From JAIOQJ01 sp963718635 (lineage in GTDB: Bacteria > Planctomycetota > Planctomycetia > Gemmatales > Gemmataceae), in assembly GCA_963718635.1 (NCBI GenBank), contig OY970367.1, forward strand, positions 4,402,001 to 4,466,000: a stretch of 64,000 bases of DNA, read 5' to 3'. This document shows, in pieces, positions 36,423 through 45,619 of this stretch. The notes under the pieces are model-generated. The model saw only the letters and a list, made by a program, of their open reading frames with translations, was not told the origin of the DNA and searched no databases. The position numbers were made by a program, and so were the translations under genes. Positions within the stretch are counted from its first letter, which is position 1; every line of letters starts with the position of its first letter.

Positions 36423-37607
36423 ATGACTGCCGCACCGTTCACTTGCCCTTTCTGCAACTCGGAGTTGCCTTTAGAGCCGGCTGACCATCGCTGCCCGCGT
36501 TGCGGCGAGCAGTTGCCGTTGCACGATCGATCGACGGCCGGGAGCCTGCTTGATGACCGCATTGATGCCGAGATGGCCCGACACCGCCTTGCCCGTCAAG
36601 CGAAGGCGAAACGGTCGACCCGAATAGCCATCATTTTTGCTGTCGCGCTGGGAGCAGCGGGCATCGGCCTTGGGTTGCACCTTTCTCGCACGGGTTGTGT
36701 TTTCCCCGAACGCACCGTGGCAGACACCGCTCGCGCTGTCGCACCGGAGGAAATGCCCGGCCTTTTGTATCTGCCGTCAGGCACGGATTCCGTTATCGCC
36801 TTTCAGTTGCGCGCCTTTCACGATTCGCTTCCGGATGCCAAAGGGGACGACGCCAAACCGACTTGGGCCGAGCTCGGCATCCCTCCTGAAACGGGTAAGA
36901 GCATCGAACGAACGACGGGTTTAACAATTGGCGACATCGATCAACTGGTCATCGGTTCAACGCTTAAAGATGGCAGCCCCACCAACTCGCTTTTGGTCGT
37001 TCACACGCACCGGAGCGTCTCCATCGAGGAGATCGCTCAAAGGCTTAAAGCGCAGCCGATCACCAAAGGAGAGCGAACTTATCAGCGCGTCGGCGCCTCC
37101 GGCAAGATGCCCTTTGACATTTATTGGTGGTCGCCAAACGACCGCGTGTTGATTGCCGCTTTGAAAGCAAGCGACCTCGATGCTCTGCCCGTTGGTGGGC
37201 AGGCCACGCTTAAACATTTGTCGCCGCGCTTGCTTCAGAACATGCGGAAGCTGACGCCTGACACGACCTGCTGGGCGGTGTTCGATTCTGAAAGGCCAGC
37301 CGTGATCGCCGCGTTATTGACGGTGGTGTTCAATCAGGCGGATGGCCTGAAGGAAATTGAGAAATGGCGGTCTTTGGTAGTAGGCCTTCATACGGATCCT
37401 GAACCTTACGCGACTATTTGGCTCGAACTTGAAACGGACGAATTTGCCGTTGACCTTAGGAACCGCCTGCAGGAAAAGTTTAAAGAAGCGAACGAACCGA
37501 TCGCCGTCGGAGGCGCTGGTTCTCAGATAATGATTCGCCTGCCGGTTATGGAGAACGCGATTGTCTCTGTCTTTAGAAACTTGATTGCCGTTAAGCCGAA
37601 AAAATAA
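36423..37607 (+). CDS. Zinc-ribbon membrane protein, unknown function
   Basis: 394 residues. The N-terminus has CPFCNSELPL and CPRCGEQL zinc knuckles. A single transmembrane segment (IAIIFAVALGAAGIGLGLHL, about residue 66-86) follows. The long outer domain includes LRAFHDSLPDAKGDDAKPTW. Planctomycetes have many zinc-ribbon plus single-TM proteins; the outer domain is not recognised. Confidence 0.65.
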   Translation: MTAAPFTCPFCNSELPLEPADHRCPRCGEQLPLHDRSTAGSLLDDRIDAEMARHRLARQAKAKRSTRIAIIFAVALGAAGIGLGLHLSRTGCVFPERTVADTARAVAPEEMPGLLYLPSGTDSVIAFQLRAFHDSLPDAKGDDAKPTWAELGIPPETGKSIERTTGLTIGDIDQLVIGSTLKDGSPTNSLLVVHTHRSVSIEEIAQRLKAQPITKGERTYQRVGASGKMPFDIYWWSPNDRVLIAALKASDLDALPVGGQATLKHLSPRLLQNMRKLTPDTTCWAVFDSERPAVIAALLTVVFNQADGLKEIEKWRSLVVGLHTDPEPYATIWLELETDEFAVDLRNRLQEKFKEANEPIAVGGAGSQIMIRLPVMENAIVSVFRNLIAVKPKK

Positions 37608-37712
37608 GCTAAGCCAGATCGCGCCGCTCGCATATTGCCGGATGCCTTCATTTCCGCGACAATGTGCCCATCTGAATTGGAAACCTCGGGTCCCCATTGG
37701 GAGATCGCTTTC

Positions 37713-38594
37713 ATGAACATGTTCCGTATTTCTGCTCGGTTGATCGCTATTGCTCTAATGTTCGGTCTGGCTGGCGCCGTTTCCGCGCAGGACAAAGCAG
37801 CCGACAAGAAGCCGGCTACTTTCCGCATCTTATTGCCGGATAATCTTTACAAGCCCGCTGAGGTTCGCATCGAAGGTGTTCTCACCAAGCAAACTGGCGG
37901 CGATCGCAGCTTCGTCAGCCCGGCTCTCGATTTGGGCAAGACATACACCTATAAGATTGAAGCGACGATTGAGCCCAACAATTACACCAAAATCATTCGC
38001 GCCCGCGAGATCTCGTTCAAAGGCGGTGAGGATATCACCGTCGATCTTCGCAAGAAGGACGAAAAAATCGCCGACGATGTACGGATCCGCTGGGTGCCGA
38101 CGCCTGAAGACGTCGCGGAAGAGATGTGCAAGCTCGCCAAGATCGGTAAAGACGACATCGTTTACGATTGCGGCTGCGGCGATGCCATCCTGATTCGAAC
38201 GGCGGTGAAAAAGTTCAACGCTAAGAAAGCAGTCGGCATCGACATTGATCCAGGCCGGGTGGCCGCCGCAACGAAGGCCGTCGCAGATGACAAACTAACG
38301 GACAAGATCGAAATCCGCGAAGGCAACGCGCTAAAGTCCACCAAGAAAGACATCGGCGAAGCAACCGTCATCATGACGTACATGGGCGACGAATTGAACA
38401 GCCGCTTCCGGCCTATCCTTTGGGACTCTCTCCAAGCCGGCACGCGCATCGTATCGCACCGCTTCATCATGGGCGACTGGAAGCCCGAAAAGACGATCAC
38501 CGTCAAAGGCGCCGACGGCGATGAATACACACTGCACCTTTGGGTGGTGACGGGCAAAGAAAAGGAAGGCAAGTACGACAAGAAGTCCGAATAA
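37713..38594 (+). CDS. Exported TIGR03000-type domain plus methyltransferase fold protein (first copy)
   Basis: About 293 residues from MNMFRISARLIAIALMFGLA (signal peptide ending SAQ), GGGAG 9 nt upstream. Residues 35-115 resemble the planctomycete TIGR03000 domain (FRILLPDNLYKPAEVRIEGV, SPALDLGKTYTYKIEA). Residues 125-290 are a class I SAM methyltransferase (VPTPEDVAEEMCKLAKIGKD, VYDCGCGDA, VGIDIDP). The motif I Gly pattern is changed (CGCGDAI) compared with DLGCGDGR. An exported protein would have no SAM supply, so binding or catalysis is uncertain. A second copy follows. Confidence 0.75.
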   Translation: MNMFRISARLIAIALMFGLAGAVSAQDKAADKKPATFRILLPDNLYKPAEVRIEGVLTKQTGGDRSFVSPALDLGKTYTYKIEATIEPNNYTKIIRAREISFKGGEDITVDLRKKDEKIADDVRIRWVPTPEDVAEEMCKLAKIGKDDIVYDCGCGDAILIRTAVKKFNAKKAVGIDIDPGRVAAATKAVADDKLTDKIEIREGNALKSTKKDIGEATVIMTYMGDELNSRFRPILWDSLQAGTRIVSHRFIMGDWKPEKTITVKGADGDEYTLHLWVVTGKEKEGKYDKKSE

Positions 38595-38602
38595 CAACCG
38601 TC

Positions 38603-38630
38603 TTGTTAGCCGGACGCGCCAGCGACGGAG
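38603..38630. repeat. Dispersed repeat TTGTTAGCCGGACGCGCCAGCG
   Basis: This matches 7678-7706 with one base less. It sits between the two methyltransferase-like genes. Confidence 0.6.
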
Positions 38631-38663
38631 TACGCATTCATCCATCAACTATTGAGGAAATCC

Positions 38664-39490
38664 ATGAGACTTGCGATTGCCATTTCGCTCGCCATTTTCT
38701 TTTCAGGCGTCGGAGTGGTCTCCGCCCAGGAAAAGAAGCCGGCGACGATCAAAATCCTGCTTCCCGAAGCGAACTATAAAGAGCCGGTGGTTACGGTTGA
38801 GGGGTTGCCTACCAAATCAACCGGCCCCGTCCGAACGTTTACGACGCCAGCCTTGGAGCCGGGAAAAGTCTATTCGTACAAGCTCGAAGCCCTGCTTGAG
38901 CCGAACAATTACACCAAGATCACTCGGCCGCGCGAAGTGACCTTCGCGGCCGGCCAGGAAGTCTCGGTCGATATGCGCATCAAGGACGACAAGCTGGACA
39001 AGATTGTCGTGCGCTGGGTGCCCACCCCCGAAGACATTGTCGACAAGATGGCCGATATGGCCAAGATTGGAAAAGATGATGTGGTCTGGGATCCGGGCTG
39101 CGGCGATGCCGTGATGCTCATTCGACCCATCAAAAAGCTCGGCGCAAGAAAGGGATCGGCATCGACATCGATCCGAAGATGGTCGAAAAGGCGAAGGAAA
39201 AAGCTAAGTCGGAAGGAGTATCCGACAAGGTCGTTATCCGCCAGGGCGACATCCTTAACGAAACCGATATGGCCGACATCACGGACGCCACGGTCGTGCT
39301 GATCTACATCGGGGAGGACCTAGGCGCGCGTATGAGCCCGCTGCTCCAGAAGATGTTGAAACCCGGTACGCGCATCGTTTCTCACCGCTTCAAACTGGGC
39401 GATTGGAAGCCGGATAAGACGGTGACGGTAAAGGGCGAAGACGGCGATGAATACGTCCTCCACTATTGGGAAGTCAAAGAGAAGAAGTAG
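38664..39490 (+). CDS. Exported TIGR03000-type domain plus methyltransferase fold protein (second copy, one frame break)
   Basis: A paralogue of the preceding gene. ATG 38664 follows GAGGAAATCC. The signal peptide is MRLAIAISLAIFFSGVGVVS, cleaved after SAQ. Its domain order is the same: IKILLPEANYKEPVVTVEGL, then VPTPEDIVDKMADMAKIGKD and VWDPGCGDAVM. The frame changes at about 39155, then GIDIDPKMVEKAKEKAKS to GTRIVSHRFKLGDWKPDKTV. Similarity to the first copy is high throughout, so tandem duplication is likely. Confidence 0.75.
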
Positions 39491-39498
39491 TTTTCGGG

Positions 39499-39530
39499 AG
39501 CCGCGATTCAGGTCGCGGCTACCTTTTCCC
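39499..39530 (+). terminator. Putative terminator after the methyltransferase pair
   Basis: AGCCGCGA-TTCAGG-TCGCGGCT is an 8-bp GC-rich stem followed by ACCTTTTCCCCTTTT. It lies 9 nt after the stop and just upstream of the ABC ATPase. Confidence 0.5.
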
Positions 39531-39544
39531 CTTTTGAACACTTC

Positions 39545-41053
39545 ATGCCATCACCCTCTCCTCTCCTCGAAGTCCGCGATATCCGCAAACAGTTTCCGGG
39601 CGTACTGGCTCTCGATGGCGTTTCAGCCACTTTGCAGCGGGGCGAGGTGCTCGCCGTCGTCGGTGAAAACGGCGCGGGCAAATCGACGCTGATGAAAATC
39701 ATGGCCGGCGTCTATGTGCGCGATGCGGGAACCATGGCCATTGACGGCGAGAAAGTTCACTTCAACAACGTTCGCGATGCCTTAAACCGCGGCGTCAGTC
39801 TTATCCATCAGGAATTGAATCTCGCTGAAAACCTCGGCGTGGCTGCAAACATATTTCTTGGACGTGAACGGCTGGGCCTTTTTGGTACACTCCGCCGCCG
39901 CGAAATGTCGCGTCTAGCTAGCGCATTGATGCAGCGCGTTGGCTTGTCGCCCGATCTCGTTGAAACGCCCGTCGAGCTTCTGGCGCCCGGCGAGAAACAA
40001 CTCGTCGAGATTGCCCGCGCCCTATCGCTGGAAGCCAAAATCATTATCATGGACGAGCCGACTTCGAGCTTGACCCAGGGTGAAACCAATCGCCTTTACG
40101 AAGTCATCGACGACCTGCGTCGTTCGGGCGTGGGGGTTGTCTACATTTCGCACCGGTTGGCGGAAGTGAAGCGCGTGGCAGACCGGGTCACCGTATTGCG
40201 GGACGGGCGCAATGCGGGTGAACTCACTAAGGATGCTGTCAGTCATGACAACCTGGTTCAATTGATGGTAGGTCGCGAGCTGAAGCCTCAAACTGCCCGA
40301 AAGCCGCGCACCGATTCGCCACGGCCTGTCCTCGATGTTCGCGGTCTCTGTTGTCGCGGCGGGCCTTCGCAAGGTGTATCCTTCACCGTGGCTCCTGGCG
40401 AAATCGTCGGCATGGCCGGACTTGTTGGCGCCGGCCGTACTGAGCTGGCCGAGGCCATTTTCGGCATCCGGCCAATCACCGGCGGTAGTGTCATTCTGGA
40501 TGGTGATACGGTCAACATTCGAAGACCCGACCAGGCTATCGCGGCAGGGCTGCTGCTTGTTCCCGAAGACCGACGGCTGCACGGGTTGGTCCTCGAAGAA
40601 AGCGTGTTGTTCAATTTCAGCCTGCCCAACCTCGACCGCCTTAATTATCTAAAGCTGGTGCGACGCCAGCGCCAGCGCCGTCTCGGCCGAGATCTGCTCG
40701 AACGGCTGCGAGTAAAGACGCCAAGTCTTCAGCAGCCTGTCGGCCTGCTCTCGGGCGGCAATCAGCAGAAGGTCGTTTTCGGCAAATGGCTCGCGCGCGA
40801 GCCGCGCGTGTTGATTCTCGATGAGCCAACCCGGGGAGTCGATGTCGGCGCCCGCGCGGAAATCTACGCCATCGTCGAACAACTAGCAGCCAGTGGCGTC
40901 GGCATCTGGATGATCTCCAGCGACATGGAAGAAGTCTTGGCTATGAGCGACCGGATCGTTGTGATGCACGAAAGGCGCATAGCCGGCGAATTGCAACGCT
41001 CCCAATTCAGCGAAGAAGCGGTCATGCGTTTGGCGACCGGTGCTTCCGCTTGA
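39545..41053 (+). CDS. Sugar ABC transporter ATP-binding protein (RbsA/MglA type)
   Basis: 502 residues with two ATPase domains. Domain 1: VVGENGAGKSTL (Walker A), LAPGEKQLVEIARAL, IIIMDEPTSSL. Domain 2 is degenerate: AGLVGAGRTELAEAIF, LSGGNQQKVVFGKWL, VLILDEPTRGVDVGAR. This is the standard pattern of monosaccharide importers. The permease follows after a hairpin. No substrate-binding protein gene is in the window. Confidence 0.92.
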   Translation: MPSPSPLLEVRDIRKQFPGVLALDGVSATLQRGEVLAVVGENGAGKSTLMKIMAGVYVRDAGTMAIDGEKVHFNNVRDALNRGVSLIHQELNLAENLGVAANIFLGRERLGLFGTLRRREMSRLASALMQRVGLSPDLVETPVELLAPGEKQLVEIARALSLEAKIIIMDEPTSSLTQGETNRLYEVIDDLRRSGVGVVYISHRLAEVKRVADRVTVLRDGRNAGELTKDAVSHDNLVQLMVGRELKPQTARKPRTDSPRPVLDVRGLCCRGGPSQGVSFTVAPGEIVGMAGLVGAGRTELAEAIFGIRPITGGSVILDGDTVNIRRPDQAIAAGLLLVPEDRRLHGLVLEESVLFNFSLPNLDRLNYLKLVRRQRQRRLGRDLLERLRVKTPSLQQPVGLLSGGNQQKVVFGKWLAREPRVLILDEPTRGVDVGARAEIYAIVEQLAASGVGIWMISSDMEEVLAMSDRIVVMHERRIAGELQRSQFSEEAVMRLATGASA

Positions 41054-41100
41054 GAAATAGATACGGCAACCGATAATGGCTTGGTTGCGCCGACTCCTAC

Positions 41101-41170
41101 TGGCGAGCGGCGCGGCGTAAGCCCGCCGTGCTTCCGAACCCACGGCGGGCTTACGCCGCGCCGCTCGCCA
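41101..41170. repeat. Perfect 30-bp inverted repeat with 10-nt loop
   Basis: The arms 41101-41130 and 41141-41170 are exact reverse complements (TGGCGAGCGGCGCGGCG ... inverse), loop CTTCCGAACC. The stem is GC-rich. It lies between the ABC ATPase and permease genes. Confidence 0.95.
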
Positions 41171-41256
41171 GAATCCGCTGGCGCACCTGACGGTTTCGTG
41201 CTCACCGCATGAATTTGCCAAAATCCGTTCACGCATCCGAGATAACTGGAGAACTC

Positions 41257-42348
41257 ATGCATCGCATCTTTGGCGTTGTCTCGCTGCTCGGCCTGATGTA
41301 CATCGCCCTGTTCATCGCCGATTTCGAGAACGCCGCCCAATGGAGCAACCTGAAAAAAGTCCTGCACGAGCAGGCTTTTTATGGAGTGCTCACCATAGCC
41401 GTCGGGGTGCTCATTATTTCCGGCGGCATCGATCTATCTATAGGTTCGGTGGTGGGCTTTAGCGCGGTTGGCTTCGGCGTTCTCATGCGGAGAGGGACTG
41501 AACCGCTTACGGCTATGTTCATCGTCTTGGCCGGCGGTATCGTCATTGGCCTGATCAATGGCTTGCTCATTACTCGCTTGAAGCTGCAGCCGTTTCTCGT
41601 CACCTTATGCGGACTATTCGTTTATCGAGGCTTGGCCCGCACCATCTCCCCTGGCCAGCCCGTTGGCCTTCAAGAGATCATCCGTCTGCATCCCGATTTC
41701 GCGGAATCGCTCGATACGCTTCGTCAGCTATTCGTTGGACGAGACATGAAAGGAGTACTTAGTTTTCCTATGGAAGCGGTGATACTGCTAATTATCGCTC
41801 TGATGGCCGCCTTGGTTCTAAATGGCAGCGTCTACGGCCGTTACTGGTACGCGATAGGGCGAAACGAACAGGCGGCTCGCTATGCCGGCATTCGGACCGA
41901 TCGGCAGCGCCTTGTCGTTTACGTGCTTTGTTCGTTTCTCTCCAGCTTCGGGGGCATTTTGGCGCTGTTGTATTACAGCTCGGCAACCCCCGAATCGATG
42001 GGGGATAGCTGGGAACTCTACGCCATCACCGGCGCCGTCCTCGGAGGGTGTAGCTTGCGCGGCGGCGAGGGAACCATTATCGGCATGGTCCTGGGGGCGG
42101 CCGTGCTTCCCTTGCTCAAAAACCTGATTAGCTTCGTCGGCTCGACGAAGACCGTTGCCAAATACATCGAGAACATCGATAGTCTGACGCCAGCCCTGAT
42201 TGGCCTGACTCTGTTGGCCGGCACGATCGCGGACGAATTTTTCCGCAAACGCGCCTGCGCGTCGAGGCTGACAAACAGTGCTTTATATCTTGTTGCCGCG
42301 AAGCGGAGGCTTTGCCCAGCAGAGCGGTTTCTGCCCGCCAAAACTTGA
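41257..42348 (+). CDS. Sugar ABC transporter permease (RbsC type)
   Basis: About 363 residues from MHRIFGVVSLLGLMYIALFI, with GGAG 7 nt upstream. It has eight or more hydrophobic segments. Family motifs: GVLIISGGIDLSIGSVVGFS, FLVTLCGLFVYRGLARTISP and AITGAVLGGCSLRGGEGTI (EAA-like loop). The C-terminal 35 residues (SRLTNSALYLVAAKRRLCPA) are not family-like and may reflect a local frame error. It pairs with the upstream ATPase. Confidence 0.88.
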   Translation: MHRIFGVVSLLGLMYIALFIADFENAAQWSNLKKVLHEQAFYGVLTIAVGVLIISGGIDLSIGSVVGFSAVGFGVLMRRGTEPLTAMFIVLAGGIVIGLINGLLITRLKLQPFLVTLCGLFVYRGLARTISPGQPVGLQEIIRLHPDFAESLDTLRQLFVGRDMKGVLSFPMEAVILLIIALMAALVLNGSVYGRYWYAIGRNEQAARYAGIRTDRQRLVVYVLCSFLSSFGGILALLYYSSATPESMGDSWELYAITGAVLGGCSLRGGEGTIIGMVLGAAVLPLLKNLISFVGSTKTVAKYIENIDSLTPALIGLTLLAGTIADEFFRKRACASRLTNSALYLVAAKRRLCPAERFLPAKT

Positions 42349-42386
42349 ACGCTCGACGATCAATCGCCCGTTTGTCTACAATAATC

Positions 42387-42440
42387 GGGGCTTCGGGAAA
42401 TATTTCCCGAAGCCCCAAGCTGATAAAATCTTGAGAAAAC
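42387..42440 (+). repeat. Palindrome-plus-motif element, copy E
   Basis: A perfect 30-nt palindrome (42387-42416) with core GGAAATATTTCC is followed after 9 nt by AAATCTTGAGAAAAC (42426-42440). It ends 5 nt before the ATG of the ThuA-domain gene, so it forms its leader. Confidence 0.9.
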
Positions 42441-42445
42441 GAACG

Positions 42446-43453
42446 ATGAAGACATTCCTCGCGCTGCTCGCCATCTTTGCAGCAACTTCAACCGCACTCT
42501 CCGCGCCACTCGTTTATGAAGGCGATGCGGGGCCGGGCAAGGGCAAGCAGATCGTGTTTATCGCCAGCGATCCCGAGTACAAGTCCGAAGAAGCACTCCC
42601 GGCGCTGGCACGAATTCTGGCCAAGCATCACGGCTTCAAATGCACCGTCTTGTTTGGGCTCGACCCGAAGACGGGGGAAATCAAGCCAGGCATGTCGAAC
42701 ATTCCCGGAACCGAAGTGTTGAAAACGGCTGACCTGCTGGTGATCTTCACGCGCTTTCAGAATCTGCCCGCCGAACAGATGCAGCCGATTGTCGATTACC
42801 TCGAGCGCGGCGGGCCGGTAATCGGTCTGCGCACGGCGACGCACGCTTTCCAGATTCCGGCTAACAGCGCGTATGCCAAATATCATCACGCTTTCAAGGG
42901 CGCGGATTTCCCTGGCGGCTTTGGCAGGCAGATTCTGGGCGAGACGTGGGTAGGCCACTATGGGCCGAACCATAAATCGAGCACGCGCCTCGATATCGTG
43001 CCCGAAAAGGTGGGACATCCCGTCCTTAAAGGGGTAAAGGATATTTGGGCGGAGATCGGCGCGTACAATGCGAATCCCATCGAAGGGAGTGAAGTTCTGG
43101 CAATGGCCATTCCGCTGGAAGGCATGGAACCGACGTCGCCTGCCGACAAAACCAAGAAGCCGATGGCTGGCGCCTGGGTGCGGACTTACAAGGGCAAGTC
43201 CGGCAAAGAAGGGCGGGTGTTTACGAGCACCTATGGCGCTTCTGGCGATCTGTCGAACGATGGCTTCCGCCGGATGCTCGTGAACGCGACATTCTGGACA
43301 GTTGGATTGGAAGAGGCCATTAAGCCCGATCTGGCTATCGACTTTGTTGGGCCCTATCGTCCGACCTGGCTTGGCAAAACCAAGCGAGCTTCCGGAGTGA
43401 CGCCGCAAGATCTTGCGGGCTGGGATTCGCCTATTTGGCCCGAAAAAAAATAG
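42446..43453 (+). CDS. Secreted ThuA-domain protein
   Basis: 335 residues. The start is ATG 42446 because it opens a signal peptide (MKTFLALLAIFAATSTALSA). The ThuA (trehalose utilisation-like, glutamine-amidotransferase fold) domain includes IVFIASDPEYKSEEALPAL, LVIFTRFQNLPAEQ, RGGPVIGLRTATHAF, WVGHYGP and VFTSTYGASGDLSNDGFRRM. Function is probably carbohydrate-related but unproven. The palindrome element fills its 5' leader. Confidence 0.85.
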   Translation: MKTFLALLAIFAATSTALSAPLVYEGDAGPGKGKQIVFIASDPEYKSEEALPALARILAKHHGFKCTVLFGLDPKTGEIKPGMSNIPGTEVLKTADLLVIFTRFQNLPAEQMQPIVDYLERGGPVIGLRTATHAFQIPANSAYAKYHHAFKGADFPGGFGRQILGETWVGHYGPNHKSSTRLDIVPEKVGHPVLKGVKDIWAEIGAYNANPIEGSEVLAMAIPLEGMEPTSPADKTKKPMAGAWVRTYKGKSGKEGRVFTSTYGASGDLSNDGFRRMLVNATFWTVGLEEAIKPDLAIDFVGPYRPTWLGKTKRASGVTPQDLAGWDSPIWPEKK

Positions 43454-43625
43454 TTGCCCAGTCGCTACAGCTTCACAAAAGTGAATTGGAGGCCGCACAT
43501 TCAGTGCACACGATATTTCTAGTGGCACATGAAATGCTGATTATACCAGTGTCGGCGTAAATCAGAGATCAAGCCGGCAAGTCGTCCCTGGCAACTCTTC
43601 AAATCGCCCGCGAGGTGAGATAATC

Positions 43626-43802
43626 ATGTTGGACCAAATCACCGCATCCATGTCTTGGATCGGCATCGTGATCGGCATCATCGCCGTGTTGCTCGTCGTT
43701 GAAATGTTAATGCGGGCGCTGTTCACCGCATTCGGCACACCCGCTCACAATCAGAATCCCCACCGAACTGGCACTGACGCACCGCGCGTTCTCAACCGTT
43801 AG
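43626..43802 (+). CDS. Small single-pass membrane protein (58 residues)
   Basis: The frame starts MLDQITASMSWIGIVIGIIA and continues VLLVVEMLMRALFTAFG, then a polar tail ending DAPRVLNR. A strong GAGGTGAG lies 6 nt upstream of the ATG. One membrane helix is predicted. Function unknown. Confidence 0.55.
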   Translation: MLDQITASMSWIGIVIGIIAVLLVVEMLMRALFTAFGTPAHNQNPHRTGTDAPRVLNR

Positions 43803-43922
43803 GTTGAGTTATATAAGAGAGATAGGCAAGATGGGCTGGCGAGGATTTGCCGGCCTTTCTGCGTTAACGTTCGTCTCGTAAGAACCCGCAACACACTAAC
43901 CCGATGCGTAAGCAAGGCAACC

Positions 43923-43969
43923 CTCGAAGCGTTAGCGTTATTTGTCCATACTAATGCTGACGCTTCGAG
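43923..43969. repeat. Inverted repeat (14-nt arms)
   Basis: CTCGAAGCGTTAGC (43923-43936) and GCTGACGCTTCGAG (43956-43969) are near-perfect inverse arms. It lies after the small membrane protein and before the convergent sulfatase, so it may serve as a bidirectional terminator. Confidence 0.65.
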
Positions 43970-44008
43970 TTCCGCCTCATTTACTTGGTGTGCGGATGGC
44001 GCTTTGCT

Positions 44009-45619
44009 CTATTCTTTCAGTTTACCTTTCGGCGCCTTCGGTAAATCTCTTGAAGCCAGCTCCGTAAATTGCTCTAGTTTCTTCGTCCAGACTGCGGCCA
44101 TCTCCGTCACCTTCTCCGGCATCTGTTTGGCCAAATTGTTCGATTCCGAGCGATCCGTAGCTAAATCGTACAGCTCCCAAGGGCTCTCTTTCCCGGCCGC
44201 GACGATCTTCCAATCGCCCATGCGCAGCGCTCGATTGCCTTCGTGAAGCCACCAGATCGATTCGTGCGCGACAGTTCCGTCTTTAGCGAACAAGGGTAGT
44301 AAGCTCTTTCCAGGCGGGGCGGGCACGCCTTCAACTTTGTCTATAAACTTGCCGCCGACAACTTCAAGGATCGTTGGCAGCAGGTCGATGAGATGCCCCG
44401 GTGTATGACGTAATTCATTGCGCGAAGTGAGGCCCTTGGGCCAATGGACGATCAACGGCGTCGATATTCCTCCTTCATGAACCCATGTCTTATGACGGCG
44501 GAAGGGGGTATTCGCCAAGCTCGACCAGCCCGGCCCAATGCTCAGGAACGTAGCGCCCGTGCCGCACTCGGCATGAGGGTCATGGCCATCGCCCCGAACC
44601 ATGATCTCGGCACTGGCGCCATTATCGGAGAGGAAAAAGATTAGAGTGTTATCGAGCGCCTTCATCGCCCGAAGTTGATCGAGAACATGGCCAATCTCCT
44701 GATCCATCCGATCGACCATGGCCGCGTGGATGGCCATCTTGTTTGCTTGAAACTCGCGCTGTTCATCACTTAGATCTTTCCAAGGCAGTGGCCGATTCAG
44801 TTCATTGGGTCCGAGTTTCTTGATGGCCGCAGGATTGGCATAAGGCGGGCCCAAATCACGTTCAATGGCTGCAAGCGACGTGCCCCCGATGTGCAGGTCT
44901 TTCAGACGCTCCCAGCGCTCGTCGCGCATGGCATCCCAGCCGGCCAGATACTTTTTGCGATAGCGGGCAATGTCTTCCGCCGGCGCTTGCAGCGGAAAGT
45001 GCGGCGAAGTAAAAGCGAGATATTCGAAGAAAGGCCGGTCGGCATATTTTTCCGCATGTTCCTTAAGACACTTAACCGCGTGCGCAGCGATGGCCGTGGT
45101 GGAATAGTAGCCGGCCTTCGCATCTACCGGCGGCAGGCGTTTGTCGTCTTCAGTATGCTGCTGCGGCGTGAAGTGGCGATCATGATCGTTCAGGCTATAT
45201 GAGCGATCAAAGCCGTTTTGCAGCGGAAGGCCATCGACATGCCATTTGCCGGAATGATAAGTGCGATACCCGAGAGGCTGCAACATCTCCGGCAACAGCT
45301 TGGCCCACGCGGGCCGAGTTCCCTGGGCGCCGCTCTTGATGCCCGGCAACGTATCCCGCCGAACTTGCTGGGCATAGTAGCCAGTGAGAATCGCCGCCCG
45401 TGAGGGCCAACATCGGGCGGTATTGTAGAACTGCGTGAAGCGCAGCCCGTTCTTCGCTAAAAAATCGAGATTGCGCGTGGCGATCTCGCCGCCGTAACAG
45501 CCGGCATCGGAGTAACCCATGTCATCCGCGAGGATAAGCAGGATGTTCGGCTTGGGTTCGGCCGTCCAAGCGGGAAGCGTCGAAATCAGGAGCACAAGGC
45601 AAGCGGTGAGGCGGATCAT
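44009..45619 (-). CDS. Secreted formylglycine-dependent sulfatase
   Basis: 536 residues with a signal peptide (LTACLVLLISTLPAWTAEP). The metal site starts NILLILADDMGYSD. The formylglycine site is CWPSRAAILTG (C-x-P-S-R). Later motifs are GKWHVDG, FLSDNGASAE and LPTILEVVGG. It would remove sulfate from a polysaccharide or similar substrate outside the cytoplasm. Planctomycetes encode many of these enzymes. Confidence 0.93.
   Translation of the reverse strand: MIRLTACLVLLISTLPAWTAEPKPNILLILADDMGYSDAGCYGGEIATRNLDFLAKNGLRFTQFYNTARCWPSRAAILTGYYAQQVRRDTLPGIKSGAQGTRPAWAKLLPEMLQPLGYRTYHSGKWHVDGLPLQNGFDRSYSLNDHDRHFTPQQHTEDDKRLPPVDAKAGYYSTTAIAAHAVKCLKEHAEKYADRPFFEYLAFTSPHFPLQAPAEDIARYRKKYLAGWDAMRDERWERLKDLHIGGTSLAAIERDLGPPYANPAAIKKLGPNELNRPLPWKDLSDEQREFQANKMAIHAAMVDRMDQEIGHVLDQLRAMKALDNTLIFFLSDNGASAEIMVRGDGHDPHAECGTGATFLSIGPGWSSLANTPFRRHKTWVHEGGISTPLIVHWPKGLTSRNELRHTPGHLIDLLPTILEVVGGKFIDKVEGVPAPPGKSLLPLFAKDGTVAHESIWWLHEGNRALRMGDWKIVAAGKESPWELYDLATDRSESNNLAKQMPEKVTEMAAVWTKKLEQFTELASRDLPKAPKGKLKE

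Noticed and set aside
42488..43528. 346-codon minus-strand frame
   Set aside because: Antisense shadow of the ThuA gene, which has a signal peptide and domain motifs.
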